Assembly (NCBI GenBank): GCA_947632485.1
Contig: CANRPJ010000012.1
Location: 1 to 64,000 of the forward strand
Direction: 5' to 3'
From: an uncultured Muribaculaceae bacterium
GTDB lineage: Bacteria; Bacteroidota; Bacteroidia; Bacteroidales; Muribaculaceae
DNA: 64,000 nt
Part shown: positions 8,900 to 17,028 of the stretch, piece by piece
Layout of the letters: each line of letters begins with the position of its first letter
How positions within the stretch are numbered: position 1 is the first letter of the stretch
The notes under the pieces: model-generated
What the model saw: the letters and a program-made list of their open reading frames with translations, nothing else
Databases searched by the model: none
What the model was told of the DNA's origin: nothing
Translations under genes and position numbers: made by a program

Positions 8900-9643
8900 T
8901 CAGATGCGCGGGGTGATAGTAAAGGTTATGGTGCCCCGGGTCTCACCCGCTCCCTTCTTCGGGCTCCAGCGGGCGCGCATGGCGGCTCTCTCGCAGGCGC
9001 GCCGGATCTCCGCGCTCGCGCCGCCCTGGGCTGTGGCCGATACCACATTGCCCTGCTCATTCACGGTTACGTTGACCGTCACCGTGAGCTTATGGCGTAG
9101 CGTCACGTCGGGCGCCGGGCAGCCATTGAACACGCGTCCGCGCGCCGAGCCCACAATTCCGAGTCCCTCGCCTCCCGATCCGGCCGAGCCGTCCTTGCCG
9201 TCGGGCTTGCCGTTCTGCGAGGAGAATCCCTTGGCCATGGTTGAGGTGATCTTCTGGCGCTCCTTGTCGGTGGCCTTCGGCTCCACGGTCTTAACCTCCG
9301 ACTCCTTCGGGGTGCTCACGAGCTTCTCCTTGAGCGGAGCGGGCTTCGGATTTTCGCCGGGAATCACGAGCCGGTCGTTGTTGGTCTCGGCCGGTTCAGG
9401 CTCACCCTGCGGGTTGGGAGCGGGCTGGTCGCGGTGCACCGACTGCTCCTCGCCGAGATTGAGCAGCTCCGGATCGAGGAATATCTCTTCCTCTTCCGGC
9501 TCTTCGGGCGCGGTGAGCTGCTGCGCGAGCGCCTCGCGGTTCCAGGTCATGGTCGTGAAGAGAAGAAAAAGCAGGAGGGCGAGCGCCGCCACGAGGGTGA
9601 CGCCGGCCGCTATCATCTTGTCTTTTCTCTCTCTGGCCGTCAT
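8900..9643 (-). CDS. TonB-family energy transducer
   Basis: The 247-residue protein has one transmembrane helix near the N-terminus (VTLVAALALLLFLLF, about residues 13-35). A long Pro/Glu/Lys-rich periplasmic linker follows, and then a C-terminal TonB-like fold of about 80 residues with GNVVSATAQGG, ACERAAMRARWSP and a final GTITFTITPRI strand. It would carry energy from the ExbB/ExbD proton channel to outer-membrane receptors. It is encoded 19 bases after exbD, so the three subunits are made together. A TolA-like role cannot be excluded, because the C-terminal domain is of the short TonB_C/TonB-like kind. Confidence 0.85.
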   Translation of the reverse strand: MTARERKDKMIAAGVTLVAALALLLFLLFTTMTWNREALAQQLTAPEEPEEEEIFLDPELLNLGEEQSVHRDQPAPNPQGEPEPAETNNDRLVIPGENPKPAPLKEKLVSTPKESEVKTVEPKATDKERQKITSTMAKGFSSQNGKPDGKDGSAGSGGEGLGIVGSARGRVFNGCPAPDVTLRHKLTVTVNVTVNEQGNVVSATAQGGASAEIRRACERAAMRARWSPKKGAGETRGTITFTITPRI

Positions 9644-9662
9644 TATATATTAGCGGAGGGGG

Positions 9663-10154
9663 TTACCTTGGCTTCGACTGCATCACCGGGGTCTTCACGA
9701 TGCCTCCCTGAGGCGAGGGCGTCTGCGCGGCGCGCGTGGCAAGCACCATCTTGAGGCGGTTGCGGGCGGCGAGGTCAAGCACCTCCACAACCTTGCCATA
9801 CTCTACCGCCTGGTCGGCATAGAGCGCTATGGCGCGGAGCGAATCTTCGCGCTGAATCAGAGCCAGGGTGGCGAGCAGCTCTTCGGAATTTACCTGCCGG
9901 GGAGTCTTCGCGCCGGGGGTCTTGTCGTCGTTGCGGTCGGCCACCACATAGAGGTTGCTCAGAGAGTCGAGATAGACCTCCGTGACCGGCTTCAGTGCCG
10001 TCTGCTCGCTGCTCTGCGGCAGATTCACCTCTATGGCCGCCGGAAAGATGAGCGTGGAGGTGACCATGAAGAAGATGAGCAGCAGGAAGATCACGTCGGT
10101 CATCGACGACATGGAAAACGTGTCGAGCGAAGGATAAGTCTTTTTCAGAGCCAT
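9663..10154 (-). CDS. exbD: ExbD/TolR-family biopolymer transport protein
   Basis: The 163-residue protein has the standard ExbD layout. A short cytoplasmic N-terminus is followed by one helix with the conserved membrane Asp (SSMTDVIFLLLIFFMVTST, residues 16-34) that conducts protons. After it come NLPQSS and a periplasmic domain with LYADQAVEYGKVVEVLDLA. It works with the ExbB-like protein encoded just upstream. The C-terminus is extended by about 30 Pro/Gln-rich residues. It lies 28 bases after exbB and 19 bases before the tonB-like gene. Confidence 0.9.
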   Translation of the reverse strand: MALKKTYPSLDTFSMSSMTDVIFLLLIFFMVTSTLIFPAAIEVNLPQSSEQTALKPVTEVYLDSLSNLYVVADRNDDKTPGAKTPRQVNSEELLATLALIQREDSLRAIALYADQAVEYGKVVEVLDLAARNRLKMVLATRAAQTPSPQGGIVKTPVMQSKPR

Positions 10155-10182
10155 AGCAGTGCTACCGTAGGGTTAATGCGGA

Positions 10183-10866
10183 TCAGAATGCGGGCTCGTT
10201 GAGGAGGTCCATGAATTCCATGGTCTTCCCTTCGAGGTCAGACATCACGCTGTTGACGCGCGCCACGAGATAGTTGTAGGCGAACAGAGCCACGATGCCG
10301 ACCACCAGACCGGCCACGGTCGTGACAAGCGCCTGATAGATACCGCTGCTGAGCACGGTAATGTTGGCGCTCGTGCCGGCTGCCGCGAGGGCGAAGAAGG
10401 CCTCGATCATTCCGACCACGGTTCCGAGGAATCCGAGCATCGGCGCTCCAGCAGCCGTGGTGGAGAGCCAGGTGAAGCCGCGTCCCAGCGCGGATATTTC
10501 GATATTGCCGGTGTTTTCGATAGCTACGAGCACATCGTTCATCGGGCGGCCTATGCGCGTGAGTCCCTTGAGGATAAGGCGTGCGTAGGGGGTAGCGGTC
10601 ATCTTGCAGAGATTGGTGGCGCTTTCAATGTCGCCCTCGTGCACATAGTCGCGTATCCGGCTCATAAAAGTGGCGTCGCTCTTCGATGCGCGCGATATGG
10701 CGATACACCGCTCCACGAAGATATAGATGCTCATAATCAGGAGCAAGGCGAGAGGAATCATGATGTAGCCGCCATCGATAATCAGGCTCCAGAGCGATAG
10801 CGACTCTACCTGCGGCGCTGCCGCGGGCTGCACTACGTCGATTACTTGGGTAGGTATGGTATCCAT
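10183..10866 (-). CDS. exbB: MotA/TolQ/ExbB-family proton channel protein
   Basis: The 227-residue protein has three transmembrane segments in the ExbB arrangement: about residues 25-50, then a long cytoplasmic stretch, then two helices near 130-200. The family signature GRGFTWLSTTAAGAPMLGFL-GTVVGMIEAF leads into the ITVLSSGIYQALVTTVAGL helix. It forms the pentameric channel that uses the proton gradient together with ExbD. TolQ is the main alternative, but the adjacent TonB-type gene favours ExbB. It is 24 bases downstream of pdxJ. Confidence 0.9.
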   Translation of the reverse strand: MDTIPTQVIDVVQPAAAPQVESLSLWSLIIDGGYIMIPLALLLIMSIYIFVERCIAISRASKSDATFMSRIRDYVHEGDIESATNLCKMTATPYARLILKGLTRIGRPMNDVLVAIENTGNIEISALGRGFTWLSTTAAGAPMLGFLGTVVGMIEAFFALAAAGTSANITVLSSGIYQALVTTVAGLVVGIVALFAYNYLVARVNSVMSDLEGKTMEFMDLLNEPAF

Positions 10867-10890
10867 GTCGGAATTTTTTGTTTGTGAGGT

Positions 10891-11613
10891 TTATTCCTGC
10901 GGGCGCAGACAGCGCAGATAGGCTTTTATCGTAGCTTCGATGCCGAGATACAGGGCGTCGGAGATCAGGGCATGGCCGATGCTCACCTCATCGAGCGCCG
11001 GAATCTGCTGCGCGAAGAAGGCCAGATTCTTCAGGCTCAGGTCGTGGCCGGCGTTGAGGCCGAGGCCGGCTGCTTTCGCCGCTGCGGCAGCCTCGCGGAA
11101 AGGGGCTACGGCCGCTTCCGGATCGAAGGGATAGCCATCGGCATAGGGCTTCGTATAGAGCTCAACCCTGTCGGCGCCTACGAGGGCCGCCTTCTCTATC
11201 TGCGGGATTTCGGTTCCGGTGAACACCGATACGCGTATAGCCTTGGCATGCAGGCGCTCAGCCACATCGGAGAGAAACGAGGCATGGGTCTTCACATCCC
11301 AGCCGGCCGACGATGTGAGCGCTCCCGGCGCATCGGGCACGAGGGTGACCTGATCCGGCACCACACTCTCCACGAGCTTCAGGAACTCCTCTGAGGGATA
11401 GCCTTCGATGTTGAACTCTGTGGTAACGAGCGGCCTGAGGGCGCGCACATCGGCGCGGGTAATGTGGCGCTCGTCGGGGCGCGGGTGCACGGTGATTCCC
11501 TGGGCTCCGAAGCGCTCGCAATCTACGGCGAACTGCTCCACGTCGGGCGTGCCCTCTCCGCGCGCATTGCGCAAGGTAGCCACCTTATTGATATTGACAC
11601 TAAGACGGGTCAT
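10891..11613 (-). CDS. pdxJ: Pyridoxine 5'-phosphate synthase
   Basis: The 240-residue protein is a complete PdxJ TIM barrel. [19 protein letters not shown] opens strand 1, HPRPDERHI carries the phosphate-binding and catalytic His/Arg residues, and [28 protein letters not shown] and [13 protein letters not shown] follow in the expected order. It condenses 1-deoxy-D-xylulose 5-phosphate with 3-amino-2-oxopropyl phosphate to make pyridoxine 5'-phosphate. It is the first gene of a leftward unit continuing into exbB, exbD, the tonB-like gene and lpxL. It diverges from the CBS/NAD kinase unit across a 167-base region that contains a long inverted repeat. Confidence 0.96.
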   Translation of the reverse strand: MTRLSVNINKVATLRNARGEGTPDVEQFAVDCERFGAQGITVHPRPDERHITRADVRALRPLVTTEFNIEGYPSEEFLKLVESVVPDQVTLVPDAPGALTSSAGWDVKTHASFLSDVAERLHAKAIRVSVFTGTEIPQIEKAALVGADRVELYTKPYADGYPFDPEAAVAPFREAAAAAKAAGLGLNAGHDLSLKNLAFFAQQIPALDEVSIGHALISDALYLGIEATIKAYLRCLRPQE

Positions 11614-11693
11614 GACGAGATGTCTCTTTTAGTGAAAATTGCAAAAAATTTCTCAGCATCGCGGCAGTTCGGGCAGGTTTGGCACAAAATTTG

Positions 11694-11701
11694 TAATTTT
11701 G
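11694..11701 (+). promoter_or_regulatory. Possible -7 element for the CBS-nadK unit
   Basis: TAATTTTG matches TAnnTTTG, but no TTTG is found at the right distance upstream. It lies 80 bases before the ATG at 11781. Weak evidence. Confidence 0.3.
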
Positions 11702-11706
11702 AAGGC

Positions 11707-11747
11707 GTAAACCTGAACGCCGGCGCGCCGCGGCGCGTTTAGGTTAC
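11707..11747. other. Long GC-rich inverted repeat between divergent transcription units
   Basis: Left arm GTAAACCT followed by GAACGCCG (11707-11722); right arm CGGCGCGTTT followed by AGGTTAC (11731-11747). The outer and inner stems pair with one or two bulges around a GCGCGCCG loop. If transcribed from 11694 it would be a large hairpin in the 5' leader of the CBS-nadK message. There is no T tract, so it is not an obvious terminator. Confidence 0.5.
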
Positions 11748-11780
11748 AAAAGTAGATAAATTTATTGACAAACAGCCACG

Positions 11781-12287
11781 ATGACCGCCAGAGAAATCAT
11801 ATCGCCTTCGCTTCCTACGCGCCGCCCGCAAGGGCTCGGCAGCGTCGATGCCGAGTTGCCGGCCATCGAGGTGCTGCCGAAGCTGCTCGATGCGCCCGGA
11901 AGAATGCTCGATGTAGTAGAGCCCGACGGCTCTTTCGTAGGCACGATCGACCAGACTTCGATGCTCGAAGGGTTGGGGCGCATGATAGCCACACGCGACG
12001 ACTGCTCGGTAGTGACGGTAGAATGCCGTCCGGAAGACTATTCGGCGTCGCTGCTCGCGCATGCTGTAGAATCAGCCGACACCCATCTTGTAGACCTCCT
12101 CACGGTCCCCACCTCTGGCGATCGCGTGCAGGCCACGCTGCGGGTGCGCTGCTCGGATCCGTCGCCGGTAGTGCGTAGCCTTGAGCGCTACGACTTTACG
12201 GTGACCGGTGCCCACGGCACCGCCGATGCCGATATGGTGCTGGCTGCCGAAAGGCTCGCCGCGCTCAACGCCTTCCTTAACGTGTGA
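11781..12287 (+). CDS. CBS-domain-like protein coupled to NAD kinase
   Basis: The 168-residue soluble protein has a half CBS-pair appearance. The segment from LPAIEVLPKLLDAPGRMLDV through PDGSFVGTIDQTSMLEGL (about residues 24-65) looks like a CBS motif. The rest (VVTVECRPEDYSASLLAHAV, DRVQATLRVRCSDPSPVV) is closer to a beta-alpha-beta fold of ACT type. No catalytic motif is visible. Its TGA overlaps a GTG that could start the NAD kinase frame, so the two are translationally coupled. CBS domains usually bind adenosyl ligands, so a regulatory role in NADP supply is a reasonable guess but not shown. A small protein between pdxJ and nadK is, as I recall, common in Bacteroidales. Confidence 0.65.
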   Translation: MTAREIISPSLPTRRPQGLGSVDAELPAIEVLPKLLDAPGRMLDVVEPDGSFVGTIDQTSMLEGLGRMIATRDDCSVVTVECRPEDYSASLLAHAVESADTHLVDLLTVPTSGDRVQATLRVRCSDPSPVVRSLERYDFTVTGAHGTADADMVLAAERLAALNAFLNV

Positions 12288-12310
12288 CCCCTTATTTCCA
12301 CTCCACAGAT

Positions 12311-13207
12311 ATGGCAACCGCCCCCTCCTCCCCGATGCCCCGCCGCCGCGTAGGAGTCTACGGCCATCTGCACCAGGACGGCCTGCGAAGCCGCATCGGC
12401 CGCTTGCTCGAGCGCATGGCCGCCGACGGCATCCAGCCAGCCATCTATGCCCCTTTCGCCCATTATCTTGAAAGCGGGGGCGTAGCTCTGCCTCAATGCT
12501 GCCTCCGCATAGTGGGCGACGGTCCTGACGTGGAGTCGGTAGTAAGCATCGGCGGCGACGGCACTTTCCTTCAGGCCTCTCGCTGGCTTGCGGGCCGGGA
12601 GGCGGCCATATTGGGTGTAAACACTGGTCATTTAGGCTATTTGGCGAGCTTTTCTCTCGACCATATCGGTCGCATCTGCGAGGCGCTCCGTGGCCACCGC
12701 TGCCGGCTCGAGCGGCGTCAGGCTCTTGAGCTCTCCTGCGAAGGTCTTCCGGAGGATTTCTGGCCATACGCTCTCAACGATGTGGCAGTACTGAAGGCCG
12801 ATACCGCCCTGATGATCTGGGTCAAGGCTCGTCTCGGAGGTTCATATCTTGCAGACTTTCAAGGCGATGGCCTCATTATAAGCACTCCTACAGGGTCTAC
12901 CGGCTATAACCTGTCGGTAGGCGGTCCGATTCTGGAGCCGAGCCTGCCCTGCATGGTAATCTCTCCTGTGGCTACTCATTCGCTCACGGTTCGCCCGCTC
13001 GTAGTGAGCTCAGAATCAGAGATCGAATTAGTGATATCGGGCAGGTCGGATACGTTTCGCGTCAGTGTAGATGGTCGCAGTTTCCGGCTTAGCTGCGGCA
13101 CTCCCCTGCGTATCCGTCGCGCGCCGCATGATGTAGTGCTCCTTGTGCCAGATACGGAAGATTTTGCCGGCACCCTGCGCTCTAAGCTGCTCTGGGGCCG
13201 CCGGTAA
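12311..13207 (+). CDS. nadK: NAD kinase
   Basis: The protein is about 298 residues from the ATG at 12311 and carries all NAD kinase signatures in order: GGDGTFLQASRW (GGDG phosphate loop), GVNTGHLGYLA, NDVAVLK, GDGLIISTPTGSTGYNLS with the conserved Asp-Gly and TPTGSTAY-like block, and SPVATHSLTVRPLVV. It phosphorylates NAD to NADP using ATP. A GTG at 12284 is in frame and overlaps the stop of the gene before it. I prefer the ATG because the family's first strand (RRRVGVYGHL) begins soon after it, but the GTG start is possible. The gene converges with hisIE, with only 11 bases between their stop codons. Confidence 0.94.
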   Translation: MATAPSSPMPRRRVGVYGHLHQDGLRSRIGRLLERMAADGIQPAIYAPFAHYLESGGVALPQCCLRIVGDGPDVESVVSIGGDGTFLQASRWLAGREAAILGVNTGHLGYLASFSLDHIGRICEALRGHRCRLERRQALELSCEGLPEDFWPYALNDVAVLKADTALMIWVKARLGGSYLADFQGDGLIISTPTGSTGYNLSVGGPILEPSLPCMVISPVATHSLTVRPLVVSSESEIELVISGRSDTFRVSVDGRSFRLSCGTPLRIRRAPHDVVLLVPDTEDFAGTLRSKLLWGRR

Positions 13208-13218
13208 CCCTCTGCTAT

Positions 13219-13836
13219 TTATTTTTCGGAGACATCGGGAGAGTGGCGGAGAAGGAGCTCTTTTTCGAGGTCGGGAAGGCTGACGCCCATCTGCTCGCAG
13301 AGCACGAGGAGATGGAACAGGAGGTCGGAGGTCTCGTAGATGAACCGCGAGCGGTTGCCATCGACGGCTTCAATTATGGTCTCGGCCGCCTCTTCGCCTA
13401 CTTTTTTCGCTATTGTCTTGACTCCCTTGATGAAAAGCTTTGTGGTGTAGGAGTTTTCGGGCATCTCTTCGTGGCGGCCTCTTACTACCTGACTCAGCCG
13501 GCGAATGAAGCCTTCGGATTCGGGGGTATAGAAGCAGGCGGTGGTGCCTCGATGGCATGTAGGCCCGACGGGATCGGCCATCACGAGCAAGGCGTCGGAG
13601 TCGCAATCGGGATACATCTCCACGAGCTTTAGATAGTGGCCAGAGGTCTCCCCCTTGGTCCAGAGCTCCCGGCGACTGCGGGAATAGAAAGTGACGAGGC
13701 CTGTGGAGACGGTTTTATCGAAGGCCTCGCGGTTCATATATCCGAGCATCAGCACCTTAAGGGTTACGCTATCCTGCACGATCACGGGCAGCAATCCGTC
13801 GGCAAGTTTTGAGAAATCAAATTCTGAGAATTCCAT
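13219..13836 (-). CDS. hisIE: Bifunctional phosphoribosyl-AMP cyclohydrolase / phosphoribosyl-ATP pyrophosphatase
   Basis: The 205-residue HisIE fusion. Residues 1-115 are HisI, with MLGYMNREAF, SRSRRELWTKGETSG and the metal-binding DCDSDALL and PTCHRGTTACF. Residues 116-200 are HisE, with YTTKLFIKGVKTIAKKVGEE and AAETIIEAVDG. It carries out steps 2 and 3 of histidine biosynthesis. It is the last gene of the leftward his operon, 33 bases after hisF, the only real gap in the operon. Confidence 0.97.
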   Translation of the reverse strand: MEFSEFDFSKLADGLLPVIVQDSVTLKVLMLGYMNREAFDKTVSTGLVTFYSRSRRELWTKGETSGHYLKLVEMYPDCDSDALLVMADPVGPTCHRGTTACFYTPESEGFIRRLSQVVRGRHEEMPENSYTTKLFIKGVKTIAKKVGEEAAETIIEAVDGNRSRFIYETSDLLFHLLVLCEQMGVSLPDLEKELLLRHSPDVSEK

Positions 13837-13869
13837 TATTATCTTCTTAGTATCAATATTTTGAATCTT

Positions 13870-14631
13870 TTATATCCTTACGGGAATACCCTGCGAGGCG
13901 AGGCGGCGCTTCAATTCGCCCACGGAGATCTCACCGTAGTGGAATATCGACGCTGCAAGGGCGGCATCGGCATGGCCGCGGGTGAGCACATCGGCAATAT
14001 CTTCCGCACCGCCGGCTCCCCCGGAGGCGATGATAGGTATGGTAACCTGCTCGCTGAGAGCTGCAAACACCTCGCAGGGATAGCCGTGGCGGGTGCCGTC
14101 GTGATTCATTGAGGTGAAGAGAATCTCACCGGCCCCCCGCTGCTCCGCCTCGCAAGCCCAAGAGAAGAGCTCCCGGTCGGTGGTGCGGTGGCCGCCGTGG
14201 GTTGTTACGTGCCAAAGGCCGTCTTCCACCTCGAAGCGGGCATCAATGGCAATGACCACGAACTGCTTGCCATATTTTCCGGCAATCTTATCAATTAGCG
14301 AGGGATTGCTTACAGCGGCGGTGTTGAGCGAAATTTTGTCGGCTCCCACATCGAGGAGCCTCGCGGCATCATCAATGGAGGAAATGCCTCCTCCTACGGT
14401 GAATGGAATGCTGATATCGAGGGCAATCTGCTCTACAAGAGAGGTGAACGTGCGCCTCTCTTCGAGGGAAGCGCTGATATCTAGATACATAAGCTCATCG
14501 GCACCCTCGCGGGCATAGAACTTGCCGAGCTCAACGGCCGACCCTACATCGCGCAGTTGCCCGAAGTTGATGCCTTTCACGGTGCGGCCGTTTCTGACAT
14601 CGAGACAAGGTATTATTCTTTTCGCAACCAT
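13870..14631 (-). CDS. hisF: Imidazole glycerol phosphate synthase, cyclase subunit
   Basis: The 253-residue TIM barrel has both half-barrel signatures: KRIIPCLDVRNGRTVKG with the catalytic Asp11, and VVIAIDARFEV with the second catalytic Asp at about residue 130. FTVGGGISSIDDAARLL and IIASGGAGGAEDIADVL bind the two phosphates. With HisH it converts PRFAR and ammonia to IGP and AICAR. It overlaps hisA by 19 bases. Length and motifs are standard. Confidence 0.97.
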   Translation of the reverse strand: MVAKRIIPCLDVRNGRTVKGINFGQLRDVGSAVELGKFYAREGADELMYLDISASLEERRTFTSLVEQIALDISIPFTVGGGISSIDDAARLLDVGADKISLNTAAVSNPSLIDKIAGKYGKQFVVIAIDARFEVEDGLWHVTTHGGHRTTDRELFSWACEAEQRGAGEILFTSMNHDGTRHGYPCEVFAALSEQVTIPIIASGGAGGAEDIADVLTRGHADAALAASIFHYGEISVGELKRRLASQGIPVRI

Positions 14632-15347
14632 TCTTCTATAAAATTGAGTGGAATAAGGTTTTCATAAATTGCTTTCCCGACTATCACGCCTTTGAGTCCG
14701 GCCTCGTCGAGAGCCTGGATATCGGCGGCTGAGGAGATGCCTCCGGATACGATTACCCGCAGCTCCGGATACTGCGCCTGAAGCTTAACATACATCTCAG
14801 TAGCAGGGCCCTGCAGCATGCCGTCGCGGGAAATATCGGTGACGATCGCCTGCTTAAGCCCGGCGGGAAGGAAGCGGTCAATGAGGTCGGAGACACCGGT
14901 CTGCTCAGTCTCGAGCCAGCCGCAAACGGCTATGCGCCCGGCCGATACGTCGGCTCCAAGTACAATCCGCTCGCCTCCAAACTCCCTGAGCCACTGCTCA
15001 AACAGCTGCGGGGTGCGCGCTGCCACGCTACCGACCACGGCGTAGGAGGCACCGGCATTGAACACATCGCGCAAAGCGGCTTCCGACTTTATGCCGCCGC
15101 CCCACTCAATCTCGAGCCCACCGAAGGCCGCTATCCGCTCTAAAACCTGTAGGTTCTGAGGACTTGAGGCCTTTGCGCCATCGAGGTCAACGACGTGGAG
15201 ACGCTTCACGCCAATTTCTGCATATCGCCTGGCCATCTCCTCGGGCGAGGCATCGTAAACGGTCTGGCGGCCATAGTCGCCCTGGGTAAGGCGCACGCAT
15301 CGGCCTCCGATAATGTCGATTGCGGGAATGATTTCGATTCTGCTCAT
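14613..15347 (-). CDS. hisA: ProFAR isomerase
   Basis: The 244-residue TIM barrel is related to HisF. IEIIPAIDIIGGRCVRLTQG carries the catalytic Asp, and VVDLDGAKASSPQNL, EWGGGIKSEAALR, VTDISRDGMLQGP with the second catalytic Asp, and VIVSGGISSAADIQAL follow. It isomerises ProFAR to PRFAR. It overlaps hisH by 4 bases and hisF by 19, consistent with coupled translation of the glutaminase, isomerase and cyclase subunits. Confidence 0.97.
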   Translation of the reverse strand: MSRIEIIPAIDIIGGRCVRLTQGDYGRQTVYDASPEEMARRYAEIGVKRLHVVDLDGAKASSPQNLQVLERIAAFGGLEIEWGGGIKSEAALRDVFNAGASYAVVGSVAARTPQLFEQWLREFGGERIVLGADVSAGRIAVCGWLETEQTGVSDLIDRFLPAGLKQAIVTDISRDGMLQGPATEMYVKLQAQYPELRVIVSGGISSAADIQALDEAGLKGVIVGKAIYENLIPLNFIEEWLRKE

Positions 15348-15928
15348 AGCTCCAGGAAGTTTTTCAGGATTCTTTCGCCCACATCGCCGCTTTTCTCGGG
15401 ATGGAACTGCACGCCATAGAAATTCTCATATCTCAGGGCGGCGCTGTAGAGAATGCCCTGGCGGGTGGTGGCGATGGTGTCGGAGCAGAGGCGGGCGAAG
15501 TAGGAATGCACGTAGTAGACGAACGAACCCGGAGCTATCCCTTTGAAGAGCCTGGTCTCCAGGTTGGAGATAGTGTTCCAGCCTGTATGAGGCACCTTGA
15601 GCTCCGGCGAAGGCTCAAACTTCTCCACCGAGGTATCGAAGATGCCCATGCAGTCCACATCGCCTTCGGCCGAGTGGCGGCACATAACCTGCATTCCTAC
15701 GCAGATACCGAGCACCGGTTTGCGGAGCTCCATAATGGTGGGTATCAGCCCGCTGCACTGAAGATTGGCCATCGCTTCGGCGGCATTGCCCACGCCTGGC
15801 AGCAGCACGCGGGCCGCCCGGCGGATCTGGGCGGGATCAGAGGTGAGGCGATAGTCGGCACCGAGGCGGGTCAGCGCGTTCATCACGGACCGGAGATTGC
15901 CTGTGCGATAATCGATTATAGCTATCAT
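15344..15928 (-). CDS. hisH: Imidazole glycerol phosphate synthase, glutaminase subunit
   Basis: The 194-residue class I glutamine amidotransferase has the nucleophile elbow LGICVGMQVM (Cys near residue 76) and the His-Glu pair in VQFHPEKSG near residue 180. The N-terminus IAIIDYRTGNLRSV and LPGVGNAAEAM are as expected for HisH. It hydrolyses glutamine and channels ammonia into HisF. It overlaps hisB and hisA by 4 bases each. Confidence 0.97.
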   Translation of the reverse strand: MIAIIDYRTGNLRSVMNALTRLGADYRLTSDPAQIRRAARVLLPGVGNAAEAMANLQCSGLIPTIMELRKPVLGICVGMQVMCRHSAEGDVDCMGIFDTSVEKFEPSPELKVPHTGWNTISNLETRLFKGIAPGSFVYYVHSYFARLCSDTIATTRQGILYSAALRYENFYGVQFHPEKSGDVGERILKNFLEL

Positions 15929-17028
15929 AACATTCCTTTGCTTGAGGGTAATTCATCGGAAAATACGTTGCGGCTCACTGCCATGCGGAGGGCGCGGGCA
16001 AAGGCCTTGAACACACCTTCGATCAGGTGGTGGTTGTTCTCACCCTGCGCCGAAATATGGAGATTGCAGTGCATGCCGGAGCTGAGGGTCTTGAAGAAGT
16101 GCTTATACATCTCCGTGGGGGTGTCGCCCACATATTCGCGGGTGAAATCTACCTGCCATACGAACTCCGATCTGCCTCCGAAATCGATAAGGACCCGGGC
16201 GGCACACTCGTCCATAGGCAGGGCGAATCCGTAGCGGCCAATCCCGACCTTATCGCCCAGCGCCTTATAGATGAGCTGCCCGTGCACAATGGCTACGTCT
16301 TCCATCGTGTGGTGCTCGTCAACTTCCAAATCGCCTCTGGCAATCAGCCTGAGGGAGCAGCCACTATGATGAGGTATCTGCTCAAGCATGTGGTCGAAAA
16401 AGCGCAGTCCGGTGGAGATTCCATTGTCGCCGCGCCCGTCGAGGTCGATTTCGCCGGCGATGGAGGTTTCGCGCGTGATCCGTTCGATAGCAGCCCTGCG
16501 CTCGGAGGCTCTCAGGAATTCCTGCACCTTGCGCCAGGAATCGGTGATCAGCGAGCACCCCTCCGCCTGCGTACCCTCCGGCTGCAGGAGTATAGCCTTG
16601 GCTCCTAAATTTCTGGCAAGCTCCACATCGGTCAGCCTGTCGCCAATCACGTAGCTTCCGGCAAGATCATAATCGGGATTTCCGATATATTTGCGAAACA
16701 TTCCGATGCCCGGCTTCCGGCAGGGCGAGTTCTCCCCGGGCAGCGAAGGGTCGATCAGAATATCGCTGAACCGGACTCCCTCGCCGGCAAGGGTCTTGAG
16801 CATGAGATCGTGGGGCGGATTGAATGCCTCAAGGGGAAACGACGGGGTGCCGAGACCGTCTTGATTCGAGGCCATCACCAGCTCGAAATCGCCGCCCGCA
16901 GCTATCCCGGCAAGCGCCGTGATGACGCCCGGCACGAACTCGAATTTCTCAAGGGAGTCAATCTGGTAGTCGACCGGCGGCTCTACAAGAATCGTGCCGT
17001 CGCGATCAATTATCAATAGTCTTTTCAT
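15925..17028 (-). CDS. hisB: Bifunctional histidinol-phosphatase / imidazoleglycerol-phosphate dehydratase
   Basis: The 367-residue fusion. An N-terminal HAD-type phosphatase (LLIIDRDGTILVEP nucleophile motif, ASNQDGLG, CRKPGIGMF, YVIGDRLTDVELA) covers about residues 1-165. The dehydratase follows, with DLDGRGDNGISTGLRFFDHM, HHTMEDVAIVHGQ, the second HH-type motif GENNHHLIEGVFKAFARAL and a normal C-terminus. It catalyses steps 6 and 8 of histidine synthesis. The fusion supplies the phosphatase needed to complete the pathway inside this operon. It overlaps hisC and hisH by 4 bases each. Confidence 0.97.
   Translation of the reverse strand: MKRLLIIDRDGTILVEPPVDYQIDSLEKFEFVPGVITALAGIAAGGDFELVMASNQDGLGTPSFPLEAFNPPHDLMLKTLAGEGVRFSDILIDPSLPGENSPCRKPGIGMFRKYIGNPDYDLAGSYVIGDRLTDVELARNLGAKAILLQPEGTQAEGCSLITDSWRKVQEFLRASERRAAIERITRETSIAGEIDLDGRGDNGISTGLRFFDHMLEQIPHHSGCSLRLIARGDLEVDEHHTMEDVAIVHGQLIYKALGDKVGIGRYGFALPMDECAARVLIDFGGRSEFVWQVDFTREYVGDTPTEMYKHFFKTLSSGMHCNLHISAQGENNHHLIEGVFKAFARALRMAVSRNVFSDELPSSKGML

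Noticed and set aside
7770..9653. 627-codon rightward frame opposite lpxL and the tonB-like gene
   Set aside because: Covers two well-recognised leftward genes and has no motif of its own; Arg/Ala/Pro-rich reverse-strand artefact.
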